Shown piece by piece: positions 35,200 to 45,000 of a stretch of 64,000 nucleotides of DNA. The number at the start of each line of letters is the position of its first letter. The first letter of the stretch is position 1. A program made the position numbers and the translations under genes. The notes beneath the pieces are model-generated. The model was given only the letters and a program-made list of their open reading frames with translations, was not told the DNA's origin and did no database searches. The stretch is from UBA6912 sp963792895 (GTDB lineage Bacteria > Actinomycetota > Acidimicrobiia > Spongiisociales > UBA5794): NCBI GenBank assembly GCA_963792895.1, contig CAWBYA010000003.1, forward strand, positions 558,001 to 622,000. Reading direction: 5' to 3'.

Positions 35200-35347
35200 G
35201 AGGATCAGCGGCGTGGCGAAGTGACGCAAGACGACGAGCAGTGTCGCGAAACGCCGAGCCGGCCCAAATCCGTTGTGGCGCAACGGGTTGCTGGGCGATC
35301 GCCTTGGCGCAGAAGGGCTCGACAGGTGCGCCACGAATCGGAGTCAA

Positions 35348-35415
35348 TCGGACTGTTAATCCGCAGGTTGTGGGTTCGAGTCCCACCCCCGGAGCTTCCC
35401 GAAACCCTTGCTGGT
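35348..35415 (+). other. attR: right attachment site, interrupted by an IS
   Basis: 68 bases identical to attL (22340-22407): anticodon loop to 3' end of tRNA-Asn plus the first arm and loop of the terminator hairpin. The match then resumes at 37011-37026, after an inserted IS and the duplicated CTGGT. No functional tRNA is present here, only the 3' half. Confidence 0.9.
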
Positions 35416-37005
35416 GGGGCTGTCGCATGGATAGCCCCAGGGCGGGGGTTTCGCCGTGTCGGGTTGAGGCGCGCCGATCCGGGTTCGGGGTTCAGGTGGC
35501 TGCGAGTCGGTGCCGGTGGATCTTGAGCAGGTTGTGGACGGTGCAGACGAGACGCCATTCGCTTGAGGTGGCGGTGAGGCCTCTGCGTGAGAATCGTCGG
35601 AACCCGAGGTTGGCTTTGACGTTCCCGAACACGGTCTCGACGGTGGTCTTGCGTTTGGCGTAGGCGGCTGCGCCTGCTTCGGTGGCGAGACGTTCGACCA
35701 TGTCCTGGCGGACCTCGACGGGGTCGGGTCGATCGGATCGATATGTGCCAGGAGTTTGCGGACGGTGGTGGTGGACACGTCCAGTTCGGCAGCGGCTGTC
35801 TTGACGGTGATCTCGGCCGCGGTCGAGACGTTCGACGACTGCTCGGCGTCGAGCGATACGGGGATCGTTGGGGTCGGTGATGCCGCCGGTCATCGGCATT
35901 GGAGTGATCAAGACGTCGGCGTCGACGTCGAAGGTGGCGTTGTCGATGCTCCAGTAGCCGGTGTCGGCAACGAAGGTTCTCAACCGGTTGGCTGCCACCC
36001 TCGGCGAGGTTGTTGTGGGTGGCGTCGACCATGGCAGCGAACACGACCGAGTCTCGTGCCGCGGTGGTCACCTCGGCGGCGACCACGATCTGATCGGTGG
36101 TGACGGCAGCCTGGGCGTTGTATCCCTGCACATATCGGCGGCCATCCTTGATGACCCGACAGTCAGGGTCGGTGACGTTGATCTTGCGGGTACGAGCCGG
36201 GCTGGCCCACTTCGAACCCGGATCGGCGTGTCGGCCAGACAGTTTGTGACCCAACTCGGCTTCCCTCGTCATCACGGGCCGCCTGGTACGACTCGGCGTC
36301 GGACGGTCCGTCGGCATCGAGCTGTCGGAGGGCTTCGCGCAGCCGGGCACGCCGGTCACGACGATCCACCCACGGTTCGGGCAGTTCGTCGCCTCGTCGA
36401 TCCCCGTATTCGAGATCCTCGGCGGCGTCGACCGCTTCAGCCTCCTCCAAGATCTCGTCGACGATCTGACGTCGAGTCACCGACGACGAAGCCGACACAT
36501 CGGCTTCGATCTTGGTGCCATCGATCGCTACCACCCCTGTCTGGACCAACCCCTCGGTGATACACAAGCCCAGCACCTGACCGAACACAGCGGCGATGGC
36601 GTCTTGATGACGGTGACGGAACCGGGCCAAGGTGGCATGGTCCGGCTGTTGATTCGCTGCCACCACCCGGAACGCCACATCATCGGAGAGACGACGCTCG
36701 ATGCGGCGGCTGGAACGCTCTCCAACGCAGTAGGCATACAAGAGGATCCCGAGCATCGCCTCAGGGTCATACGAGGCGCCGCCCCGACCATCAGCCCGCA
36801 ACGACCGATAGAACCCCGCCAAGTCCAACTCGGCGACCACATCAACGATGAACCACGCCAGATGACCCTCGGGCAGCCAATCCGACAACGACGGCGGCAT
36901 CAACCACTGCTGATCCCGTTCCACACAACGCACATTCGCCATGCGCGCATCATCGCCGAAACCGACACCGAACGCGAGAACCCAACGGATTCACGCGACA
37001 GCCCC
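35416..37005 (-). mobile_element. IS1182-like insertion sequence inside attR
   Basis: 1590 bp with inverted ends GGGGCTGTCGCATGGAT and (inward) GGGGCTGTCGCGTGAAT. It is flanked by CTGGT (35411-35415 and 37006-37010). Removing the IS and one CTGGT restores the tRNA terminator hairpin exactly; CTGGT is the loop of that hairpin. Confidence 0.9.
35492..36942 (-). pseudogene. IS1182-like transposase with several frameshifts
   Basis: The N-terminal part (36942 to about 36265) is intact and typical: MANVRCVERDQQWLMPPSLS, DUF772 region, first catalytic Asp in AIDGTKIEADVS. Continuation needs one base less in a G-run near 36265 (to AELGHKLSGRHAD), again near 35993 (to ANRLRTFVADTGYWS) and near 35865, and a compensating change near 35720. 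The C-terminal AKRKTTVETVFGNVKANLG holds the last Glu. At least four indels make it inactive as written. Confidence 0.85.
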
Positions 37006-37079
37006 CTGGTCAAGGGTTTCGGCGCGTTCTGGGCGTCGACGTGGCAACAACGCCAGAGGGCTTCGGCTGCGTCGCAACG

Positions 37080-38123
37080 TCACGCGGCCGAGGGGCCATG
37101 CCTCCCCGGGGTGGGCCCCATCCGGCGAAGTGCCCAGCCGCCGAGGGGAACGAGCGCGAGGAGCAGTGCCATGACGGTGAAGGCGATCCACCAGCTCATC
37201 ACGGTTTCAAATGATGGTCCGGCGCCGTCGAAGGGCAGATTGCGCAGGGCGTCGACAATGGCGCGCTCCAGCCTGGAGACGAGGAGCGCACCGATCGCGA
37301 CGCCGACCAACACGGCTCCGACCACTGCCGAGATCACCAGTGAGCGGCGGCGTTCGGACACGATGGCGGCTGCGGCCGCTGCCAGCACCGTGGCAATGGA
37401 GAACCACACGATCAATCGAAGCTGTCGCTCCCAGGTTTGGATACGATCCAATGCCTCGGCGCCGATGAGCGGGAAGCCTGCGAGGTCGTCGGGCAGCGCC
37501 CCTGCGAGAAAGTTGCCGATCGACTCCTTGATGGCGGCCGTGTCGATGCCTGTGATCTGTGCGAAGAGGCTGTCGTCCGGGATGTCGGGTACGGCTTCAG
37601 CAATGAGGGCATACGACGCCAGGATCGCCTCGTCGAGGTCAACGACAATGGTCTGACCGTCGGTGTCGAGCAGACCCTCGTCGGAACCCTCCGCCAGCAA
37701 TACGAGCTGCTCGTGCACGGCGGGCAGAGCTCGAGCCCAGATCTGGGCAAAGAGCTCGGTGCGGACGAGCCGTGTGGACACGTCGACCGCCACCCCTTCG
37801 AGTGCCCCGACGATCGGCCCAGCAATGACGCCAAGCCCGAACGGCAAGAGATCGTCGATTCGCTCTCGGAGTCGGAGCGACCTGATGGTCTCTTCGGCGA
37901 GCCACGTCGCGAGTTCCTCGGCGCGTTCCGGGTTGTTGGGCAGATCCTCGAACGCAGCGAGCACGATGTCGGGGTCGTACAGCTGATCGTCCGCCTGCCA
38001 GGCGACGACCGCCGATGCGGAAGCGAGCGCCACAGTGACGGCAAGGACCCAGACGAGGCTCGCCTGCAGGCGAGTCCTTGGCCTCGGCGGCTCGATGGTC
38101 TGCGGTGCGTTCAGAGAGGACAT
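37080..38123 (-). CDS. Conserved-type membrane protein of unknown function
   Basis: Protein of 347 residues, not recognised by name. One membrane helix near 24-44, an extracytoplasmic domain of about 190 residues (VAVDVSTRLVRTELFAQIW, DEAILASYALIAEAVPD), then three helices at about 240-262, 268-292 and 312-335. A short basic tail follows. It is the first gene outside the island, beside the displaced terminator half. Its transcription direction is opposite to the island. Confidence 0.7.
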   Translation of the reverse strand: MSSLNAPQTIEPPRPRTRLQASLVWVLAVTVALASASAVVAWQADDQLYDPDIVLAAFEDLPNNPERAEELATWLAEETIRSLRLRERIDDLLPFGLGVIAGPIVGALEGVAVDVSTRLVRTELFAQIWARALPAVHEQLVLLAEGSDEGLLDTDGQTIVVDLDEAILASYALIAEAVPDIPDDSLFAQITGIDTAAIKESIGNFLAGALPDDLAGFPLIGAEALDRIQTWERQLRLIVWFSIATVLAAAAAAIVSERRRSLVISAVVGAVLVGVAIGALLVSRLERAIVDALRNLPFDGAGPSFETVMSWWIAFTVMALLLALVPLGGWALRRMGPTPGRHGPSAA

Positions 38124-38460
38124 CGGTGGCTCCCGGCGAATGGATCACCGGCAACGTTAGAGGCTCAGCGGACAGGCGAGCCTGCGGGCGAGCCGACCGC
38201 TGATGCCGGCCCCGCGGGACCTACCCGAAGGGCAAGAGCGGGCGGCATCGCTTCGTCCGGTCCGACGACGTCCATCCGTCTTCGCTCGGCCCCTTGGGAG
38301 CGAAGGGCGGCCACAGGTCGGGGATTGCGGCATGAAGAGCTCGCGTGCGGGTATCGGCAGACGACGCGCACCCCCAAATCCGCGTCCGTATTCGCCCGAC
38401 AGGGCTGAGGGTTCGATGCGTTCGGGTGCTTGGTGGGCCGGGTCGGCGATGGGCGGACCG
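38124..38460. other. Intergenic region, no gene seen
   Basis: About 340 bases between the membrane protein start and the sulfotransferase end. Frames here are Arg/Pro-rich on all strands and have no ribosome-binding sites. Confidence 0.4.
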
Positions 38461-39270
38461 TCACCTCCAGCCGAGGTCCCGCCCGATCATCTCGTACAGC
38501 GCCGTATTCAGGGGCTCGTATCGCTCGACGAGCGCTGCTCGCGTCGTGGGGTCGATCGGGTCGTACTTGGCTGCGTTGAGCGCGGTGTAGCGCGGCAAAT
38601 CGTGGGGAGTGAGGCCGAGGAAACGAAGTACCTCGTCGTACAGAGTGGCCGTATCGCGGTAGAGATCTTCGCTGCGAAGTATCAGCACGCGGTCGCGGTC
38701 GACCCGTGCGAGCCACCGGCCGAGACCTTCGACATAGCGGCCCTGGTAGAAGTAGCAGTCGAGGTTGCTCGCTCTCCGGCCCCCCGCCCTCGCGTTCTCG
38801 ACGAGGCGGGCTTCCTCGGCCTCGAGGGCAGCCTCGAACGTAGGAGCTCTGTCCCTGCCCTTGGCCCGGCGCAGGTGGTAGTGCGAGTACGCCCGGTCGA
38901 CAGGATTGCGCAGCAGCACGATCAGCTTCACGTCGGGGAGAGCGCCGGCTGCTCGCTCGGGAACAACGGGATCCATCAAGTATGCCGGGCTCGACTCGCC
39001 TGAGACGGGTGCAGACGCGCCGAGTCTGAGCGGGAAGAATGCCCGATACCAGGCGTCGCTTTGCGTGTGGTTCCAGTCGAAGTAGTGGACCTCAGCCGTC
39101 GGCACGGACCGGGTGGACGGATGATCGGCAATGTATGAGATGAGAGATGTCGTGCCGCACCGGATGCCGCCGACGATGAGAAAGCTCGGATGAATCCGAA
39201 GCCGTGCACTTGCCCGACGTGCGGCACGGCGGCCGAACGCGGCGAGCTTCGTGGTGTCCAATGTGCTCAT
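38461..39270 (-). CDS. Sulfotransferase (heparan-sulfate/NodH-like type)
   Basis: PAPS-dependent sulfotransferase of 269 residues from ATG 39270. The 5'-phosphosulfate loop is FLIVGGIRCGTTSLISYI near residues 30-47, and the 3'-phosphate site is LIVLLRNPVDRAYSHY near 115. Late motifs LNAAKYDPI and YEPLNTALYEMIGRDLGW resemble the ends of glycosaminoglycan-type enzymes. Without a membrane helix it is probably cytosolic. It is divergent from the SGNH/lipoyl-like genes and, with a second sulfotransferase at 47734, frames the surface-protein region. The acceptor is unknown. Confidence 0.88.
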   Translation of the reverse strand: MSTLDTTKLAAFGRRAARRASARLRIHPSFLIVGGIRCGTTSLISYIADHPSTRSVPTAEVHYFDWNHTQSDAWYRAFFPLRLGASAPVSGESSPAYLMDPVVPERAAGALPDVKLIVLLRNPVDRAYSHYHLRRAKGRDRAPTFEAALEAEEARLVENARAGGRRASNLDCYFYQGRYVEGLGRWLARVDRDRVLILRSEDLYRDTATLYDEVLRFLGLTPHDLPRYTALNAAKYDPIDPTTRAALVERYEPLNTALYEMIGRDLGWR

Positions 39271-39536
39271 CCTCTCGACATGAGACTTCGGGACGGCGGC
39301 GAAGCAGCATTGAGCGCACTCGGCCGCTACGGCATCGGCTCCTACCTCCGGTACATGACGTCCGGGAGCAAGGCTAGCGCAGTCCCGGCGTGCGTCGACG
39401 GCGGCGTTGGTGGACCAACGAGGCCCACCACTGGCACCGGCGGCGGCGCACGAAGGCCCGACCCAGCCCCGGAATCTCGTGGAGCAGCGGCAGGGTCCGT
39501 GGTAGGGTCGTCTCCTTCCCGGTAGGAGGATCTTGG

Positions 39537-40742
39537 GTGGGCGGCGAGCTTCATTTCGATGGCTCGAGCAATGACGGCAGAGCCGCGCCGCGTGTCGTCG
39601 TGTCGTCTTCACCGGACATCGTCGCCTCGCTCGGCCGGCCCGGATTGCTGGAGGAGAGGGTGGCGGATGGTCACGTCGTGCGTGAGCCGGCGTGCCGCTC
39701 GGATGTACTCCTTCAGCGGCTCGATGGTGTTCCCGTGCCGGATATCGGAGGTGCGCCGCCCGAGGTGGCGGCGTGGCTCGAGATGACTTCAGAGACCGCA
39801 GCGAGCAGAGACGATGTGCAGCTGCTGGTGCTCTCGATCTACCCGGACCTCCTCGGACCGACCCCGTGGCGGCATCGGGAGTCTGGCTGGCTGACTCAGC
39901 AACCGGACGAGAGTCAAGCGGCGTGGGATGCGCCGGCTCGGGAATGGTTCGAAGCGCATTTCGAGCCGGCCCCAGCGCTGGCGCCAACGGCTGCAGCCGA
40001 CAATCTCGGTGAGATTGCCCGGCGCGTCACCGCTCGTGACTGCTCCGTGCTGGTGTTCACCGTGTCGACGTACGACCCGAGCGACCGCGTCCATCGGTAC
40101 CGTGATGTTGGTGATACGTTTGCGCTACGAGCGCATCGGACCCTCGCCCAGCTGGAGCGTGAAGCGACCTCGCTGGGGATGACCATCGTCGATGTTGACA
40201 GGGCCGTCGCGGAGCTCGGTGCGGTCGACCACGTGGTCTCGCCGGGCATCCTCACGCCGGCCGGGGCCGATTACGTGACGGAAGAGGCAATCTCAGCCGT
40301 GGATCAGACTGGCGCGCTCGGTGGATCGCTCCAGGCGCCGATCATGCGGGTCACGGTGCCGGCATTCGATCGTAGGACCACTGAGGGAAGGCTCGTCACC
40401 TGGCACGTTGCCCCTGGGTCCCAGGTCAATGACGGTGACCTCCTGTTCGACGTCAAGTTCGATGCCATTGCGCAAAAGGTCGGTACGGCCAGAGAGTCGA
40501 AGAGCGCTGCCCAGATCCGGCGACGCGAGGAGGAACGCCGCAAGCGGAGCGGCCAAGTCATCGTTGTCTCGGCCGTAGCCGGCAGCGAGGCATTCATCCA
40601 CGAGATCGTCGTCGAGGCCGGTGCACGCGTATCGGCGGGGGATACGGCGGCCGTCGCGACGACGACGCTGCAGACTGGGCCGATTGCGGCCGACGAGGTA
40701 GAAGCCAAGATGCGGCTCGGCGTGCGGATCGCCGGTTCCTGA
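39537..40742 (+). CDS. SGNH-like domain fused to a lipoyl/biotinyl-type domain
   Basis: Protein of 401 residues from GTG 39537, fixed by TAGGAGGA six bases upstream. Residues about 20-260 match the next gene's product: LLVLSIYPDLL, WRHRESGWL, VLVFTVSTYDPSDRVHRY and MTIVDVDRAVAELG correspond to VVLSISTDLV, YRHREHGFL, VIVFNSLTVDPGRQVFDY and FSIVDVDRVVKGLG. From about 265 comes a swinging-arm fold, ITVPAF-like RVTVPAFDRRTTEGRLVTWH and GSQVNDGDLLFDVKFDA, then a charged hairpin insert and the second half IHEIVVEAGARVSAGDT. The position of the modified Lys (ETDKA) is Ala here. The SGNH assignment is tentative; no GDSL serine is evident. Confidence 0.6.
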   Translation: MGGELHFDGSSNDGRAAPRVVVSSSPDIVASLGRPGLLEERVADGHVVREPACRSDVLLQRLDGVPVPDIGGAPPEVAAWLEMTSETAASRDDVQLLVLSIYPDLLGPTPWRHRESGWLTQQPDESQAAWDAPAREWFEAHFEPAPALAPTAAADNLGEIARRVTARDCSVLVFTVSTYDPSDRVHRYRDVGDTFALRAHRTLAQLEREATSLGMTIVDVDRAVAELGAVDHVVSPGILTPAGADYVTEEAISAVDQTGALGGSLQAPIMRVTVPAFDRRTTEGRLVTWHVAPGSQVNDGDLLFDVKFDAIAQKVGTARESKSAAQIRRREEERRKRSGQVIVVSAVAGSEAFIHEIVVEAGARVSAGDTAAVATTTLQTGPIAADEVEAKMRLGVRIAGS

Positions 40743-40790
40743 GGCGACGGCAGAACCACTCCGCGAGCAGCGACAAGAGGGGGCAAGCAC

Positions 40791-41771
40791 ATGGCAGCGA
40801 AGATTGGAAAGCGACTCCTGCGGCGTGTCGCGGGCGAGAACAGCCGGGTCGAGGGTCTCCTGCGCAAGAGCAGGGAGAGGGCTCGCTATCGGGCTGCTCG
40901 TGACGTGAAGGGCGTTGACTATGCCGTCGTTCGCGGCGACGACAGTCGGCGGGTGGGTGTGTTCGGCTACGCCGGCTGCGACGTGTGGTCGATACGCGAG
41001 ATCGGGCGCGGGCTCACGGACATGACTGGGGCTACCAGCGCAGCGTATGCCAAGGGTCGAGCGGCCACGACGCGCTCGGACCTCATTCTGCAGGCCCACG
41101 AAGGCGTGAACCCGGACCACGTAGCCGAGGTCATCGAGCGACTCAAGCTCGATCCGGATTCCTTCGGCCCGGTCCTGTTCGAACCGGGCTTCACGGTCCC
41201 CGAGGTGCCGGATGCCGGCGAGTTCCCGAAACACGTCGTCGTGCTGTCGATCTCGACAGACCTCGTCCGCACTCTCTACCGCCATCGCGAGCACGGGTTT
41301 CTCATCGATCCCGGTGGGTTCTGGCTCTCCAACGACATCCAAGACGCACTCGACGACCCCGATGTGGTGGGGTGGCTCCGCAAGACCTTCCAGAAGGTCG
41401 GAAAGATCGATCTCGAGAGCTCGATGGCCAACATGCGACGCATCATCGAACTCGTCCGGGCTGAGACGGGGGCCGAAGTGATCGTGTTCAACTCGCTGAC
41501 GGTCGATCCAGGCAGGCAAGTGTTCGACTACAAGCTCAGCCACAATCCGCACCGCACCCGCCGCCGTGAGTTCGGGCTTGCGCTCGTGGAACTGTCACGC
41601 GAGATGGACTTCTCGATCGTCGATGTGGATCGTGTGGTCAAGGGCCTTGGTGTTTCGGGCCTTGGCGACTTTGTGAAGTTCGCAACGCCGCAAATGAAGG
41701 CGATTGGCGCCGAAGTACTCGACATCCTGCGGGAGCGCGAAGTATTCGCCGCACATTCTGCAAGGGCCTGA
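40791..41771 (+). CDS. SGNH-like protein, paralogue of the preceding gene
   Basis: Protein of 326 residues, 48 bases after the preceding stop and likely in one operon. A basic N-terminus (GKRLLRRVAGENSRVEGLLR) is followed by RVGVFGYAGCDVWSIRE, a first-strand motif that the fused paralogue has diverged from, then the shared LSISTDLVRTLYRHREHGFL, IVFNSLTVDPGRQVFDY and IVDVDRVVKGLG. FATPQMKAIGAEVLDIL at the end resembles the last block of SGNH hydrolases. It has no lipoyl-type domain. Enzymatic activity is uncertain. Confidence 0.6.
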   Translation: MAAKIGKRLLRRVAGENSRVEGLLRKSRERARYRAARDVKGVDYAVVRGDDSRRVGVFGYAGCDVWSIREIGRGLTDMTGATSAAYAKGRAATTRSDLILQAHEGVNPDHVAEVIERLKLDPDSFGPVLFEPGFTVPEVPDAGEFPKHVVVLSISTDLVRTLYRHREHGFLIDPGGFWLSNDIQDALDDPDVVGWLRKTFQKVGKIDLESSMANMRRIIELVRAETGAEVIVFNSLTVDPGRQVFDYKLSHNPHRTRRREFGLALVELSREMDFSIVDVDRVVKGLGVSGLGDFVKFATPQMKAIGAEVLDILREREVFAAHSARA

Positions 41772-42018
41772 ATTCGCCCCCAGGCGATCGTGAAAGCCGG
41801 GGCCGATGTACGGCGTCCAGGAGTCGTCCGACCCGGTCCGTGGCGGCCCTTCTCGGCCGGAGGTCGGTGGTTCCGAAGGGACTGAGCCGCGCAGCGAATG
41901 GTGCGATCGCACTAGGCGATGCCCTTGTGCCGACTATCTCGATTGCTACAGTCGCCATACGCTTGCGTTCTGCGGCCTGACGACCGTACGGCCGCGATGG
42001 GACCAATCGAGGGGGGTA

Positions 42019-45000
42019 ATGGGGATGCGAGGATCTACGCGTGGCTTGCGCCGCGGTCTCGTGCTTGTGGCAACGGTGGCTCTACTGGCGGGCCTGTTTG
42101 CCGTGATTCCGGCCAGTGCCGAGCCCGGCGTACCGCCGGATATCACAGGGGTCAGCGAATCCGACCAAACGATCGATCCGGGTGAGACCCGCTTCTACAA
42201 AGTCGCCGCAACGGGTGTTGATTCACCTGCGACGGCAACCTTCTCGGGCGACGGGGTCACCGCCACGGTCACCTCATATGGCGGAACGCTGGTTCGGCTC
42301 TCGGTCACCGCGGCCACCACTGCGTCTGGAGGACCGCGTGATCTCACGATCATCAACCCGGACGGCCTGTCGGACACGTTTGCTGCTGCGATCACCGTCA
42401 CGGGCGCGCAGCCGCCGCCGGACCAAGGCGATCTGACCGGCCACGTCTTCGAAGATCTCGATGGCAATAGCATCGAGGACGGCGCAGACACCGGTCTGGC
42501 AGGCGTTGTGGTCGACGTGACGGACTCTCTTGGAGCTACGTACTCGACCGCTACCGACGGCAGCGGCAACTTCACCCTCGTCGATCTCTCCGTCGGTGCC
42601 GCCGACGTCGACTTCACGACCCCGGGTGGCTACGGACTCACGACCGGCAACTCCAGCCAGAGCGTGACGATCGTCGTCGACTCGACGGTTGCTGCAGGCG
42701 ATGTGGGGTACACCTCCATACCCTCAGGCGACGTGACCGGCCATGTGTTCGCCGACCTCGACGGCAACGGCGTCGAAGACGGCGCAGACACGGGTCTGTC
42801 GGGCGTTGCCGTTTCCGTGACAGACTTCAACGGATCGGTCTTCAACGCATCCACAGACGCGTCCGGCAACTACACCGTGGCCGGCCTCGCGGTTGGCGAT
42901 GCGACGGCGGCGTACACGACGCCGGCCAGCCACACGCTCACGACCACCAATGGCGTGCAGACGGTGACCGTCACCGACGGTGGTCTCGCCACCGCAGCCG
43001 CCGTCGGGTACGAGCCGCCGGTAGGCACGCCGCCCGATATCACGTCGATCAACGAGTCCGACCAGGACATCGATCCCGGCGAGACTCGCTTCTACAAGGT
43101 GCTCGCCACCGACGTGGTCTCCGGAGCAACGGCGACTTTCTCGGGAGACGGATTGACCGCAACGATCGCACGCCTCCAGGCGACTCAGGTGCGACTGTCG
43201 GTCACCGCATCGGCCAGCGCCTCGGGGGGCCTGCGCGACCTCACCATCACCAATCCGGACGGACTTTCTGACACCCTTACCGCTGCGATCCTCGTCACCG
43301 GCGACGGCACGCCGCCGGACACGGGTGACGTCACGGGCCGAGTGTTCGAGGACCTCGACGGCAACGGCGTCGAGGACGGCTCGGACGTCGGCTTCGCCGG
43401 CGTGGCCGTGACGATCACCGACGCCCTCGGCGCCGAGCACGCGGGCGTCACCGACGCAACCGGCGACTACACCGTCGTCGGCGTGGCCGTCGGTGAGGCG
43501 GATGTGGTCACGACGACGCCGCCCGGCAGCATCCTCACCACCACAAACGCCTCCCAGACGGTGACGGTGGTCCTCGACGGCTCAGTCGCAGCAGATCCGG
43601 TCGGCTACCAGCCTGGTGCACCGGACTTCGCGGACGTCACGGCGGCCGCAGGTATCGAGCTGACGCATTCCGCCGCCGTCTGCGGCGGCCCTCCGATCGG
43701 AGTCGGCGCCGCTTGGGCAGACATCGACAACGACGGTGATCAGGACCTTTTCACGACCGATCAGAATGGTCCGAACCACATGTACCGCAACGACGGCGAT
43801 ACCGACGCCGACGGAACTCCGGACTTCACGGACATCGCCGTGTCGCTCGGCATCGACGCCGCAGGCGCCAACAGCTTCGCAGCGGTGTTTGCGGACATCG
43901 ACAATGACGGCGACCAGGATCTGTTCGTTGGCGACAACCTGGGCAACACCCTGTGGGAGAACCAACTCATCGACACCGGTTCGGTTGCCTTCACGAACAT
44001 CTCGGCCACGGCAGGGTTGTTCGACGAGGGCCGTGTCGAGACTGCCACGTTCGGCGACGTCGACAACGACGGCTATCTCGACCTCTACATCGCCAAGCAC
44101 ATGAGCTGTGTCGATGACAACGACGACCACCTCTTCCACAACAACGGTGACAACACCTTCACCGACTGGACCACATACCTGTGCGATGGTGTCGGATCGA
44201 CCTGTGCCGACGTCGATGGGCTCGGCTTCATGGCGGCCATCTTCGACTACAACCAGGACGGCTGGCAGGACATCTACCTGGTGAACGACAACATCACCAA
44301 CTCGTGGCAGCCCAACAAGATGTGGATGGGCGGCGGTCCCGACGGCGCCGGCGGATGGATCTTCACCGAGGTGGGCGACGCAACCAACACCGACCACTCG
44401 GTCAACGGCATGGGGCTCGGTCTCGGCGACTACAACAACGATGGCTGGATCGATCTGGCCTTCTCAGATGCCGCGCCTGGTCACTTGCTGGCCAACAACG
44501 GCGACGGCACCTACGCCGACGTCAGCTCCTCGAGCGGGGTGACCGCTGCGACGGCCGACGACGCCGGCTGGGGTACTGCCTTCTTCGATTACGACAACGA
44601 CGGCTGGCAGGACTTGTTCTTCGCCGTCGGCTCCATCGGGACACCGGCGTTGCTCGCCAACTCGTTGCTTCGCAACGACGGCGACGGCACCTTCACGAAT
44701 GTGTCGGATGCGACCGGGATGAACAACGAGGAGCGGGGTCGTGCGGTGGCGGTCGCCGATTTCGACGGCAACGGCTGGGCCGATGTCTTCGTGGGTAACT
44801 ACGACGCTCCGCCCGCGCTCATGCAGAACAACTCGGATGACAACGGCAACACGAACAACTGGGTGACCATTACGGTCGAAGGCACCGAGTCCAACCGCGA
44901 CGGCATCGGCACCGAGCTGGTGCTCACCACGTCGCACGGGACCCAGCGCCAGGCGATCACATCGGGCTCCAACCATGGCGGCGGTAGCCAGAAGGCGGCC

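Noticed and set aside
35348..35392. Second tRNA-Asn gene
   Set aside because: Only the anticodon-to-3' half is present; no D-arm or 5' acceptor strand.
34520..35428. 302-codon minus-strand frame over the toxin-antitoxin genes and attR
   Set aside because: Opposite two well-supported overlapping genes; its start is a translated tRNA fragment.
39537..40742. Lipoylated or biotinylated carrier protein
   Set aside because: The conserved lysine position is Ala in the DVKFDAI stretch, so modification as in carriers is not expected.
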